This document shows positions 18,907 to 28,054 of a stretch of DNA of 64,000 nt, piece after piece (position 1 is the first letter of the stretch; each line of letters begins with the position of its first letter). The stretch is taken from assembly GCA_963828285.1 (NCBI GenBank), contig CAWHEB010000001.1, positions 124,001 through 188,000 on the forward strand. The letters are read 5' to 3'. This DNA comes from DAIOEK01 sp963828285. Lineage in GTDB: Bacteria; Chloroflexota; Anaerolineae; Anaerolineales; Anaerolineaceae. A program made the translations under genes and the position numbers. The notes beneath the pieces are model-generated. The model had not been told where the DNA came from. It did no database searches and saw nothing but the letters and a program-made list of their open reading frames with translations.

Positions 18907-19091
18907 GGTGGTCCTGCGTATCCGCCCTATATTTGTACGCAAAAATGCTGTTGCAGATAATGGATGTATCTGCGAAATTTAGAATTTCATCACATTTCCA
19001 AAATCTGCGCGAAGTGAAATAGGTCCACAACCAAACCTCAGGAACTCTAACTCGCCCGACGCGTGCACCCTACGTGCACGATGTCCGCACC

Positions 19092-19994
19092 CTACGGTTG
19101 AGACTTCGCCGGGGGAGCGATAAATTCGCCCAGACGGGTCAGCCAGGATGGTTTTTTACGCGGCGGCCAGGACTGCATCGCCTGGCAGGCGAGATTGTAG
19201 CCGTGCTCGATGAGTTCAACCGACTGGCGGAAGTCCCAGATGGGGACGGGGGGATCGCTGACCAGTTTGATGTGCCTGACGGGAACTCCGCGTGCTTCGG
19301 CAAGCTGTAGTTCCAACTGCAGCTGACGGTCAATGACCGTCCGATTCAGTTTGGCGATAAAAGGGGTAAGGCTGTGGGTGGAAAGATCCTTTTCATCCGG
19401 GTCAAAGAGATCCAGGGCAATGATCTCGGTTGCTCCCATATTCAGTGCGGTTTCGATGGGCAGATTGCTGACGAATCCACCGTCGACCAGGAATTTCCCA
19501 TCCTGTTCGAACGGTGACATCCATGGGGGAAGCGCCATCGAAGTCAGCATACTGGTCAGGATGGAATCATCGGGATCCTTGCCGTAGATGATCGGCCGTC
19601 CGGAATTCATATCCGTGGCAACCAGGTAGAGATAGATGTTCGAGAGGTCACGAAAATGGAGATCGGAGGTCAATCCGTGCTGAGTTGCAAAGGCTTTGAT
19701 CCGTTCCTCAGAGATGCCTTCTTTTTGCAGGAAGAATGTACGGGCTGTCTCCCACCACTTGTTCATGGGCAGCAAATTCTCAGTCGCCAGGGTCTTCCAG
19801 ACATTGGTGGCTTTTTCCACGCCCTGCAAGGTATAGCCATTGACCGCCAGGAAAGCTCCGTTGACCGCGCCGATGGATGTGCCGGTCACCATATCGGGCA
19901 CATAGCCTTCTTCGAGCAAAGCGCGAAGGGCACCGACCTGCATGGCGCCGCGTGAGCCGCCGCCACCCAATACAAAAGCAAGTATGTTTTTCAT
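19092..19994 (-). CDS. Patatin-like phospholipase family protein (RssA type)
   Basis: 300 aa. Oxyanion motif LGGGGSRGAMQVG at residues 8-20, catalytic Ser in the nucleophile elbow GTSIGAV (about residues 40-46), and the catalytic Asp in LVDGGFVSNLPIETA. These three elements define bacterial patatin-like lipid acyl hydrolases. No signal peptide, so a cytoplasmic or membrane-peripheral enzyme hydrolysing phospholipids or fatty acid esters. The start follows GGAGTCTG. It has no obvious partner; the next gene upstream on the strand is dCMP deaminase, 71 bases away. Confidence 0.92.
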   Translation of the reverse strand: MKNILAFVLGGGGSRGAMQVGALRALLEEGYVPDMVTGTSIGAVNGAFLAVNGYTLQGVEKATNVWKTLATENLLPMNKWWETARTFFLQKEGISEERIKAFATQHGLTSDLHFRDLSNIYLYLVATDMNSGRPIIYGKDPDDSILTSMLTSMALPPWMSPFEQDGKFLVDGGFVSNLPIETALNMGATEIIALDLFDPDEKDLSTHSLTPFIAKLNRTVIDRQLQLELQLAEARGVPVRHIKLVSDPPVPIWDFRQSVELIEHGYNLACQAMQSWPPRKKPSWLTRLGEFIAPPAKSQP

Positions 19995-20065
19995 CAGACT
20001 CCAAAATTCCCCGCTGGAGGGCGTAAATTAACTATATCTCATTGTGCAATACCTGGATATCCCGG

Positions 20066-20485
20066 CTAACTTTTTTGGACAACCTCGATGTTGGCAGCGC
20101 GGAAGAATTCTTTCATGACCGGGTCGGGGCGGTAGTCCACGGCATAGACCAGGCGGGTGATGCCGGCGTTGATGAGGGCTTTACCGCAGTTGATGCAGGG
20201 GAAATGGGTGACGTAGCAGGTGCAGCCTTTGGTGGAGACACCGTGCAGGGCAGCCTGGATGATGGCATTGGTTTCCGCGTGGATGGTGCGCACGCAGTGA
20301 CCATCGACCATCAGGTGACCTTCCTCGTCGCAATGGGGCTGTCCGCTTGGGGAACCATTGAAGCCGGTGGTGAGGATCCGTTTCTCGAGGACGAGGACAC
20401 ACCCAACCATCGCACGGTCGCAGGTGCTGCGTTCTGAAACATCTTGAGCGATCTTCATGAAGTAAGAATCCCAATCGGGGCGCAT
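20066..20485 (-). CDS. Deoxycytidylate (dCMP) deaminase / ComEB-like cytidine deaminase
   Basis: 139 aa. Zinc site HAETNA (catalytic Glu in HAE) and PCINCGKALI (PCxxC), with the extra DCDR-like N-terminal section STCDRAMVGCVLV and a HCDEEGH zinc-ligand segment typical of dCMP deaminases. It converts dCMP to dUMP for thymidylate synthesis. AGGAGGAACCACC precedes the ATG. It lies 32 bases after the DUF309 gene on the same strand and is probably co-transcribed with it and the Gmad2 lipoprotein. Confidence 0.93.
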   Translation of the reverse strand: MRPDWDSYFMKIAQDVSERSTCDRAMVGCVLVLEKRILTTGFNGSPSGQPHCDEEGHLMVDGHCVRTIHAETNAIIQAALHGVSTKGCTCYVTHFPCINCGKALINAGITRLVYAVDYRPDPVMKEFFRAANIEVVQKS

Positions 20486-20517
20486 GGTGGTTCCTCCTGA
20501 GAGTGCAATTTGGTTAA

Positions 20518-20943
20518 TTATAATGAATTTGCAGAATTAGGCTGATGGTGATCTCCATTCAGGTCGATCTGGATGTACAGATCGGCTACTTTCAAGATGA
20601 GGACCTGATCAGGTTCTTCACGGGCGATTTTGTTCAATTCTTTTGCACGGGAGATGAATCCATCCAGGTTGTAGGGTAGTGACTCACCCTCCCAGTTGGA
20701 CAACAATTTCCAGGCACGAATGAACATCTTTCGGGCACCTGTGGCATTTCCTTTTTCGAGATGATGGTAACCTACGCCAACCTGTAAGATCCCCTGATAA
20801 AGTGTGCGAATCTTTCCATGGTCTGCCCGCCAGGCGTCTTCAAGCGCTTCATGGGCTTCATAGAACAGTTTGCGGTTGTAGAGCTCGATCCCCTCGACCG
20901 CTCGTGGAGCGAAAATATATTCAGATTTTTGATCAGGGACCAT
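20518..20943 (-). CDS. DUF309 domain protein
   Basis: 141 aa, all-helical. The DUF309 signature is clear: GIELYNRKLFYEAHEALEDA followed by LYQGILQVGVGYHHLEKGN. The conserved HE of YEAHEALE and the following helices define the family, whose role is unknown. The GTG/ATG start overlaps the end of the upstream lipoprotein gene by 11 bases, implying translational coupling. Confidence 0.9.
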   Translation of the reverse strand: MVPDQKSEYIFAPRAVEGIELYNRKLFYEAHEALEDAWRADHGKIRTLYQGILQVGVGYHHLEKGNATGARKMFIRAWKLLSNWEGESLPYNLDGFISRAKELNKIAREEPDQVLILKVADLYIQIDLNGDHHQPNSANSL

Positions 20944-21841
20944 TTTTCACGATGGCGCTGGCTGCATGCTCGACCAGTCCGTTGGCCGCGGATGAGCTGT
21001 AGATGACCAGGATGGCACTCTGCCACTGTCCGTTGGGCAGCATGTGGCGAATGGAGAAATTGCCCGGCTTTCCCATGTCAGGGGCATCGGTGATGATACT
21101 GCCGGAGAGCATAATATTGTCATTGCTCCCGCAAATAAAGTCCTCGGGACCATTGCCGCTGCCTCCGCCACAAAGGGAATATTGCAGGGTGTTCTCGAAG
21201 AGACCTTCTGCGGAACCATCTGCTTGCAGTTCTAGGCGGCCGTTATTGAGACCGATGCGAACTTCAGAGAGGAACAGTTTTTCGACTTTCTGCTCAAGAG
21301 GTTTCTGAGGAGCGGATTGTGAACCGTCCTCGACAATAAAGCCGTTCAGGTGCATCAAGGAGCCGTCTTTGGGTGAGCGCCAGAAGACCTGCAGCATGAT
21401 GGGGAGGTCGTCTGATACTGAATAATCCAGAACCGTCGAGAAATCCCCGCGGCTGCCGGAATCGGCATTAATGGTGACCGGCTGTGAGGAGATGATCCCA
21501 TTCTCATTGGCAAACTGGACGATCAAATTCTGCTCGAAGGTCGGATCCGCCTGACCGGTGATCGTCACTGGTGATGCGACCATGGCTCCCGGGAATGGAT
21601 ACTGGATGTCGATCGATTCAGGAGCGGTAACCACCACCTGGGTGGGAGCTTCGGTTGGTGTGGAAGGAACAGGTGAAGGGGTATCGGTTGGCAGGATGAT
21701 CTCTTCGGTCGCGGTGGGTTCGGCGGTGTCGGTGGGGATGATCAAGGTGGAGACTACTGTGGTGGGGACATCGGGTAAGACTTTACACCCGGTGAGGATC
21801 AGCAGGGAAATGATGAGGATACAAAATAGGCGGGATCTCAT
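20933..21841 (-). CDS. Lipoprotein with Gmad2 immunoglobulin-like domain
   Basis: 302 aa. Lipobox LILTGCK, a Pro/Thr linker from about residue 25 to 70, then a Gmad2-type beta-sandwich (IDIQYPFPGAMVASPVTITG ... PIMLQVFWRSPKDGSLMHL) of the kind found in sporulation and extracellular proteins, then a C-terminal region with two Cys (LCGGGSGNGPEDFICG) and a MLPNGQWQSAILV beta segment. Anchored on the outer face of the membrane. Function unknown. Its stop overlaps the DUF309 start. Confidence 0.82.
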   Translation of the reverse strand: MRSRLFCILIISLLILTGCKVLPDVPTTVVSTLIIPTDTAEPTATEEIILPTDTPSPVPSTPTEAPTQVVVTAPESIDIQYPFPGAMVASPVTITGQADPTFEQNLIVQFANENGIISSQPVTINADSGSRGDFSTVLDYSVSDDLPIMLQVFWRSPKDGSLMHLNGFIVEDGSQSAPQKPLEQKVEKLFLSEVRIGLNNGRLELQADGSAEGLFENTLQYSLCGGGSGNGPEDFICGSNDNIMLSGSIITDAPDMGKPGNFSIRHMLPNGQWQSAILVIYSSSAANGLVEHAASAIVKNGP

Positions 21842-22078
21842 GAAGGCTCCAGAATAGAATAAGTAGAAGTAATTATATATGAAAGTGGCATCCTTTTATG
21901 GCATGGGTGAATCTTCGAGGATAAAACGATGTCTTAAGCAGAAATGTTCCGGAAAGTATGCCCATCCCCAACCCCCCAGTTTTTCCGTAGGTTACACGAT
22001 TAGCATTATAGAGGCAGGATAGTACAGGTTTTCCTAAATCGAGGAGGTGATTTATAATTTCCATGGAGGATGGATTCC

Positions 22079-23431
22079 ATGCGCGAAATTGCCGATAACG
22101 AGATTCTGCCATTATCCCTTGAACACAATTTTTGGACCTGGTCAGCCCAGAAAAAAGTAAAACCCATCCCGGTGAAACGGGCAAAAGGGGTTTATTTTTG
22201 GGATATAGATAACAAACAATACCTTGATTTCAACTCCATGGTGATGTGTGTCAACATCGGGCATGGCAATGAGCATGTCATCCAGGCGATCCAAAAACAA
22301 GCTGCGGAACTCCCGTTTGCCGGTCCACAGATGGCGACCAAACCCAGAGCTCTTTTGGGAGAACTACTCAGTCAGATCACTCCAGGGGATTTGAATCATT
22401 TCCTGTATACGCTTGGCGGCGCGGATGCCAACGAAAATGCCATCAAGCTAGCCAGATCATACACAGGCAAGCATAAGATCCTCTCACGCTACCGCTCCTA
22501 TCATGGTGCGACTTTAGGTGCAGTAGCCGCCACCGGAGATCCTCGCCGGGCAAGCTGGGAACCGATGGTTGCTCCCGGATTCGTCCATTTTCTGGATCCG
22601 TACCGATATCGCTCCACATTTCACAGGAATCATCCCGATATTTCGGAGGCAGAATTCTGCACGGATTATCTGGCACATCTGGAAGAGATCATTCTGTATG
22701 AACGTCCAGAGACCATTGCCGCGGTCATGCTGGAGACGGTCACCGGGACCAATGGAGTCATCATTCCGCCGGATGGGTATTTGCAGGGTGTACGGACATT
22801 ATGCGACAAATATGGCATTCTGCTGATTGCCGATGAGGTAATGAGCGGATTTGGCCGTACCGGAACCTGGTTCGCTGTGGATCACTGGCAGGTAGTCCCT
22901 GATTTAATGACGATGGCGAAGGGACTCACCTCGGGATACGCTCCGCTGGGGGCGGTGGCGATGAAACCTGAGATCGCCCATTTCTTTGATGAGCGTGTCT
23001 ATGATGGGGGATTAACTTACAACGGCCATCCCATTTCGTTGGCAGCAGCGATCGCAAATATCGAAGTGCTGCAGCAGGATCATCTGATCGAGAATTCCAA
23101 AATGCTGGGAACGAAACTGCATCATAAATTGATTGATCTGGCGGAGAAGCATCTCTCAATCGGGGAAACCCGCAATATTGGTTTATTTGGCATCATCGAG
23201 CTGGTTAAGGATCGAAAGACCAGAGAACCGATGGCTCCATTTCAGGGATTGTCCAAAGAGATGACCGAGTTCAGGTCAAAGCTGCTGGAATCAGGATTGT
23301 TCGTTTACACACACTGGCATACCCTGTTGATCATTCCACCGCTGTGCATCAACGAAGCTGAGCTGGATGAGGGACTATCGAAGATCGATTCCGCGTTATC
23401 GATCACCGATGCGTCGATAAATCGGATGTAA
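22079..23431 (+). CDS. Class III aminotransferase (PLP-dependent)
   Basis: 450 aa from the ATG at 22079. GGAGG at 22064-22068 is spaced correctly for this ATG but too close to the ATG at 22070. Family motifs: ANENAIKLARSYTGKHKI, LLIADEVMSGFGRTG with the PLP-stacking Asp, and MTMAKGLTSGYAPLGAV with the Schiff-base Lys. Class III enzymes transfer the omega-amino group of substrates such as taurine, beta-alanine, GABA or ornithine to pyruvate or 2-oxoglutarate; this one looks most like the taurine/beta-alanine:pyruvate group, but substrate is inferred. trxB follows 56 bases later. Confidence 0.88.
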   Translation: MREIADNEILPLSLEHNFWTWSAQKKVKPIPVKRAKGVYFWDIDNKQYLDFNSMVMCVNIGHGNEHVIQAIQKQAAELPFAGPQMATKPRALLGELLSQITPGDLNHFLYTLGGADANENAIKLARSYTGKHKILSRYRSYHGATLGAVAATGDPRRASWEPMVAPGFVHFLDPYRYRSTFHRNHPDISEAEFCTDYLAHLEEIILYERPETIAAVMLETVTGTNGVIIPPDGYLQGVRTLCDKYGILLIADEVMSGFGRTGTWFAVDHWQVVPDLMTMAKGLTSGYAPLGAVAMKPEIAHFFDERVYDGGLTYNGHPISLAAAIANIEVLQQDHLIENSKMLGTKLHHKLIDLAEKHLSIGETRNIGLFGIIELVKDRKTREPMAPFQGLSKEMTEFRSKLLESGLFVYTHWHTLLIIPPLCINEAELDEGLSKIDSALSITDASINRM

Positions 23432-23487
23432 CATATTTTCAGTTATACCATCTAACTAAAGATATAAACTTCACATAGGACAACTTC

Positions 23488-24456
23488 ATGGAATTCAATT
23501 TGACTGGTGTAAACAAAGTAAAAGATGACGATCAGCAGGTGGTAGAGAATGTGATCATTCTTGGATCAGGCCCTGCAGGATTTTCCGCGGCATTATACGC
23601 TGCCAGAGCGGAATTGAAGCCCCTGGTATTGACAGGAATGGAACTCGGCGGACAGGCCGCATTAACCTACACCATTGAAAACTATCCGGGATTTCCGGAG
23701 GGTGTTGGCGGGGCAGCACTTGGCGAGATGTTCCAGAAACAAGCTGAAAAATTTGGAGCACGGATCGAATTCGACAGTGCAACCAGCGTGGACTTCAGCA
23801 AGAGACCCTTTACAGTAAAAACATTCAGCCGGGAGTACAAGGCGAATACGGTGATCATCTCAACAGGCGCATCGCCCAATCATTTGGATGTACCCGGTGA
23901 GAAGGAACTGACCGGAAGAGGGGTCTCATACTGTGCCACCTGTGACGGATACTTCTTCAAGGAAAAAAAGGTAGTTGTGGTGGGTGGTGGAGATAGCGCC
24001 ATTGAAGAAGCGATCTTCCTAACACGCTACGCCAGTTCTGTGACCATTATCCACCGTCGTGAGGAGCTCCGCGCAGGAGCGATCTTGCAGCATCGGGCAA
24101 AAGAGAATCCCAAGATCTCATTCGTCTGGAATTCGGTCGTCCGTGAAGTGGTAGGAACTGACAAGACCAAGTCCATTTTGATCGAGAACCTCAAGACAGG
24201 TGAAAAATCCACGATGGAAGTGGACGGATTATTCATCTTCGTGGGGCATAAACCCAATACAGAAATGTATGCTGGACAAATCGATATGGATCCAAAGGGA
24301 TATATTATGACCGATATGAAGATGCAAACCAGCGTCCCTGGTGTGTTCGCTGCAGGCGAAGCGGCGGATCCGGTTTACCGTCAAGTGATCACTTCCGCAG
24401 GAATGGGAGCAGCAGCCGGGATCATGGCAGCCAAATTCCTCGAAGAAAACGAATAA
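23488..24456 (+). CDS. trxB: Thioredoxin reductase
   Basis: 322 aa. FAD-binding ILGSGPAGFSAALYAARAE at the N-terminus, redox-active CATC in SYCATCDGYFF at about residues 150-153, NADPH-binding VVGGGDSAIEEA, and the C-terminal FAD motif GVFAAGEAAD. This is the low-molecular-weight bacterial TrxB layout, which passes electrons from NADPH to thioredoxin. Compared with E. coli, the last helices are standard length. It ends in a strong terminator 20 bases after the stop. Confidence 0.95.
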   Translation: MEFNLTGVNKVKDDDQQVVENVIILGSGPAGFSAALYAARAELKPLVLTGMELGGQAALTYTIENYPGFPEGVGGAALGEMFQKQAEKFGARIEFDSATSVDFSKRPFTVKTFSREYKANTVIISTGASPNHLDVPGEKELTGRGVSYCATCDGYFFKEKKVVVVGGGDSAIEEAIFLTRYASSVTIIHRREELRAGAILQHRAKENPKISFVWNSVVREVVGTDKTKSILIENLKTGEKSTMEVDGLFIFVGHKPNTEMYAGQIDMDPKGYIMTDMKMQTSVPGVFAAGEAADPVYRQVITSAGMGAAAGIMAAKFLEENE

Positions 24457-24476
24457 GCAACTAAATAAATAAAAAT

Positions 24477-24500
24477 GAGAGCTTTACGGCTCTCTTTTTT
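24477..24500 (+). terminator. Rho-independent terminator after trxB
   Basis: GAGAGC, a six-base loop, GCTCTC and a run of six T. It lies between the convergent trxB and LysM genes. Confidence 0.85.
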
Positions 24501-24517
24501 GTTTTCTTGACGAAGTA

Positions 24518-25666
24518 TTAAGGAGATGGGGTGGTGCTTATCCCAGCACCGATCCACGAGAAGGCACGCTGCTCGCTGACATCGCCGGCTGATTCGTAGA
24601 TGGGTTTCCCGGCATTATCGGTATCCACTTGACGGACAACGGTTACCCACCATTTCATCACATGCGGCAATGTGTCGTTGGGTCTGAATGTACCAGGCAC
24701 AATGAATTTTGTGTCCGATACATATTCTGTCAGACGGCGTTGTCCAACATCTGTCAGATCAACAATATTGACCTGGTAAAGCTCATTGGAATTCAATACG
24801 CCAATAGAAGCCCATTGCAGAGTAAAGTTGTCATTTGCCAGTGTGAAGGATGCACCGTCCGCAGGAAGCAGCAAATTTGGAGCAGAATACGGCGGAGGAG
24901 GTGTGGGAGTCAGGGAAGGCCCAGGGGTGGGATTACGTTTGCAGATCGGAATGATCATCGTCTTACCTTCCCAGACAATATCATTCGCCATCCCGTTATA
25001 TTCTTTGATCGCGGATATGGGCACATTGTAATTGAGAGCAATGGTGCTTAGTGTATCCGTACCCTTGACTACGTAGATGTCTTTGACGCAGGCAGCTTCG
25101 GTAGCGTTCGCTCCCGACAGTGTCGCGGTAGGTTCATCCGTTGGAGTGGGAGTTGGCTGAGGAATGAGGATCCTTTGACCTTCAGAAAGAATGCATGAAG
25201 TCGGCAGGTTGTTCAAAAGGATGATACTTGGGACTGATACATTAAAGGTCAAGGCTAGCGCCGAACAAGTCTCATTGGCTTTTACAGTATATTCCACTGG
25301 TGGAACTGGTGTTATCGACGGTTCCGGTGTGGAAGTCATCGTACTGGTTGGTGTGAGGGTTAAAGTCGGAGTTGTAGTTGCAGTTGGTATCTGGGTTGGC
25401 TCAACGACCCTACCAGCAGAACGCAAGGTGAAGAACACCGCGGATGCACCAATGACCACAAACAAGGCTAACAATCCCAGCGCTGCAGGTAAAGTCAAAG
25501 TGAGCTCAGGCATTCGGCTGCCCTGAACTGGTTTGGGTTTTGGTGCGGATGTTGTGGGGGATGACAAATCACTCCCACAGACAACACACTTGACTGCTTT
25601 TTCACTGACCCGCGTACCGCAGGTCGGACAGATTTTAGTTGAAGAGGTTGATTTTTCTGGACTCAT
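24518..25666 (-). CDS. Zinc-ribbon, single-TM protein with two LysM domains
   Basis: 382 aa. N-terminal zinc ribbon (CPTCGTRV...CVVCGS), a membrane segment at about residues 57-78 (LPAALGLLALFVVIGASAVFF), a Thr/Pro linker, LysM 1 (YTVKANETCSALALTFNVSV), LysM 2 (YVVKGTDTLSTIALNYNVPI), a second linker and a C-terminal beta domain (FTLQWASIGVLNSNELYQV). LysM domains bind GlcNAc-containing polymers, so the outside part probably contacts peptidoglycan while the ribbon stays in the cytoplasm. The Cys in each LysM may pair in a disulfide. Confidence 0.88.
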   Translation of the reverse strand: MSPEKSTSSTKICPTCGTRVSEKAVKCVVCGSDLSSPTTSAPKPKPVQGSRMPELTLTLPAALGLLALFVVIGASAVFFTLRSAGRVVEPTQIPTATTTPTLTLTPTSTMTSTPEPSITPVPPVEYTVKANETCSALALTFNVSVPSIILLNNLPTSCILSEGQRILIPQPTPTPTDEPTATLSGANATEAACVKDIYVVKGTDTLSTIALNYNVPISAIKEYNGMANDIVWEGKTMIIPICKRNPTPGPSLTPTPPPPYSAPNLLLPADGASFTLANDNFTLQWASIGVLNSNELYQVNIVDLTDVGQRRLTEYVSDTKFIVPGTFRPNDTLPHVMKWWVTVVRQVDTDNAGKPIYESAGDVSEQRAFSWIGAGISTTPSP

Positions 25667-25753
25667 AATCGTCGGGTTTTCTCCAATCGAAAAAATTATA
25701 CCAGCATTTGATAACCAGGCATTGTGCCGGGCTGTTCATGATAAGATAAAAAT

Positions 25754-26953
25754 ATGAGAGACACCTTCGCGGTTTATATCCATATCCCGTTTTGCCAGCA
25801 GAGATGCACCTACTGTGATTTTGTGACCGTGGCTGGAATGCAGCAGTGGATACCCGAATATATAGACGCACTTTGTAAAGAGATTGTTTCAGCTCAGAAG
25901 AATAATGGCGAAAAACAAAGGATCCAATCCATATTTTTCGGCGGTGGAACACCATCAATATTACCGACCGAATTTCTGAAAAAGGTATTTACCAGCCTGC
26001 ACAACACATTCATTTGGGATTCTTCATGCGAAATCACGATTGAAACCAATCCGGGAACACTCGAACTCGCGAAATTAACCGCCTATCGCGATATGGGGAT
26101 CAATAGATTAAGTATTGGAATGCAATCAGCAAATGATGACGAACTGCGATTACTGGGTAGAATCCACGATTTCGCGGATGTCCAAGATGCAGTAAAATCA
26201 GCCAGAATGGCTGGGTTTGAAAACATCAGCTTTGATCTGATCTATGGACTACCAAATCAGAGTTTGGATAAATGGAAGACAACACTGGCTGCAGCTCTTG
26301 ATCTATATCCACAGCATATTTCGTGTTATTCACTGACTGTGGAGGAAGGAACACCCCTATGGGATCAAGTCGACAAAGGTCTGCTGCCTGATCCGGATGA
26401 TGACATTGCTGCTGATATGTTGGAATATGCCTGTTCATTTTTGGATGAAAAGGGATTCGCTCATTACGAGATTTCCAATTGGGCAAAGAACGATGAAACG
26501 GAGAGAGATCTGCGTTCGCGCCATAATCTGCAGTATTGGCATAATGATTGGTATTATGGTTTCGGGGTGGGTGCGCATGGATATCTGGGGGATACAAGGA
26601 TAGCCAATACAAATTCAATCGAAGATTACATGGGTGAGTATTCAAGACCTGAGATCAATCCTTACCCGACGGGAGCAGCGAATATCTCGGTCATAAGTAT
26701 CTCCGAGTTCGTACAAATGCAGGAAGAGTTGATGCTGCGACTGCGTTTGCTTGAAGAAGGCGTGACTGAAAGGGGATTTTTTAACCGCTACAGAATTGAG
26801 TTATTTCAACTTTTCGGGGATGAAATCACAGAATTGAGCAAATCAGGATTACTAATTGTGGATGGGGTATCTCCGGATAGAAAAATAACCCTGACTCATC
26901 GGGGGTTATTTTTAGGAAACCAGGTTTTTCAAAAATTCGTCGGGGAAAACTAG
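25754..26953 (+). CDS. hemW: HemW-type radical SAM protein (coproporphyrinogen III oxidase-like)
   Basis: 399 aa. Radical SAM cluster CQQRCTYC preceded by VYIHIPF, the GGGTPS motif, and the HemW/HemN HNLQYWHNDWYYGFGVGAHG segment. Length and the absence of the N-terminal extension of true HemN favour HemW, a heme chaperone that inserts heme into respiratory proteins rather than an oxidase. It is followed, convergently and with a four-base overlap, by the L,D-transpeptidase gene. Confidence 0.9.
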   Translation: MRDTFAVYIHIPFCQQRCTYCDFVTVAGMQQWIPEYIDALCKEIVSAQKNNGEKQRIQSIFFGGGTPSILPTEFLKKVFTSLHNTFIWDSSCEITIETNPGTLELAKLTAYRDMGINRLSIGMQSANDDELRLLGRIHDFADVQDAVKSARMAGFENISFDLIYGLPNQSLDKWKTTLAAALDLYPQHISCYSLTVEEGTPLWDQVDKGLLPDPDDDIAADMLEYACSFLDEKGFAHYEISNWAKNDETERDLRSRHNLQYWHNDWYYGFGVGAHGYLGDTRIANTNSIEDYMGEYSRPEINPYPTGAANISVISISEFVQMQEELMLRLRLLEEGVTERGFFNRYRIELFQLFGDEITELSKSGLLIVDGVSPDRKITLTHRGLFLGNQVFQKFVGEN

Positions 26954-27987
26954 TAGACGATCACCCTTGTACCATTTCCACGAGTTTCGACTTTATTGGG
27001 TTCAGCTGGAGGGGTTGTCCAGCGGAAAATCCACAGCGCTTCAGGCGTTTTCATATTGATGCAGCCATGCGACATGGTCATTCCGTAGTTGTTGTGCCAC
27101 CAGGTACCATGGAAACCGACCCCTGATTTTTCGAAAAAGGTGACCCAGGGAACTCCCGGCAGGATGTAAGCATCCAGGTCATTGGTGAAGTAACCTTCTC
27201 CCATATGCTTCGAAGGTAGTTTTGAATACACATTGAAATCACCCCTGGGTGTGTCTGTATTGACACCCTTCCGTCCATTAGACGGAACACCTGAGGAAAT
27301 TGTGGTTTTCAGCACTTCTTTATCATTTTCAAAAGCAATCAATGTCTGGGTGGCAAGATTGACTTCAATACGTTTCTGCTCCGGTGGGATATCAGTCACG
27401 ATCGGAGTATATTCGAGAGGGGAAATCAGTCTAAAGTGATCAGCCGGGGCAAAGTAATTCTGCTCGTCTGCGCTGAGCAGTTCATCACGGATGCGGTACC
27501 AGGGCGATCCATCCGGTCCTTCCTCTACTCCTACTATCCAATGGGTAGAGCCGTAATATAAACGGTAATTGGGATCCCAACCAAACTTTTTGGTGAAACG
27601 GTAGCTAAGGCTGTATGGAACAGTCACTTCTGTAAGCAACCCTGTTTTGGGTACAGAAGATTCAACAGAGTTCAGAATGGTTCGGACTTTGACCACATGC
27701 GCAGCATGGATATATCCTCGCCAAACCCGATACCAGAGCGGGTTGTAGCCAGGTCCCTTATCAGAGATGACATCCTCATAGATATTGATCAATTCATCTC
27801 GATAGCGCTGCATCACTATCCGGCTTTTATCATCAGGTTCTGCATATACACTAACGGATTGAATGGCAATGCGACCTACTTCGGTAGTTTTTAAATCCGA
27901 AGATAGCCCCGGCATTCCATTAAATGCAAGGGAGCTTAATCCGAGAGCGGATAGTTTGAGAAAGTCTCTTCTATTGATTGAGTTCAT
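26950..27987 (-). CDS. Exported L,D-transpeptidase (YkuD), Tat-like signal
   Basis: 345 aa. N-terminus NRRDFLKLSALGLSSLAF is a Tat-type signal. The catalytic region has GFHGTWW and the YkuD motif MSHGCINMKTPEAL with the active-site Cys; the substrate-binding stretch KRIEVNLATQTLIAFEND precedes it. L,D-transpeptidases cross-link peptidoglycan through 3-3 bonds or attach proteins. Residues ~30-170 form an N-terminal domain with SH3-like character (VYAEPDDKSRIVMQRYRDEL). No neighbouring cell wall genes. Confidence 0.9.
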   Translation of the reverse strand: MNSINRRDFLKLSALGLSSLAFNGMPGLSSDLKTTEVGRIAIQSVSVYAEPDDKSRIVMQRYRDELINIYEDVISDKGPGYNPLWYRVWRGYIHAAHVVKVRTILNSVESSVPKTGLLTEVTVPYSLSYRFTKKFGWDPNYRLYYGSTHWIVGVEEGPDGSPWYRIRDELLSADEQNYFAPADHFRLISPLEYTPIVTDIPPEQKRIEVNLATQTLIAFENDKEVLKTTISSGVPSNGRKGVNTDTPRGDFNVYSKLPSKHMGEGYFTNDLDAYILPGVPWVTFFEKSGVGFHGTWWHNNYGMTMSHGCINMKTPEALWIFRWTTPPAEPNKVETRGNGTRVIVY

Positions 27988-28054
27988 TGATGCGCATTAT
28001 AACGGTCAAAATCAGATAGTTCAAGTCTTATTAAGAATGAATCAGTAGCAAGAA

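Larger units (their letters stand above)
18283..19091. other. Gene-free region of about 800 bases, mostly repeats
   Basis: Holds an inverted partial copy of hairpin B (18307), a full copy of the two-hairpin repeat (18683) and the 30-base repeat (18877). The remainder is AT-rich with a GTGCAC-CCTAC-GTGCAC palindrome near 19065. No coding frame with a ribosome site was found. Confidence 0.6.
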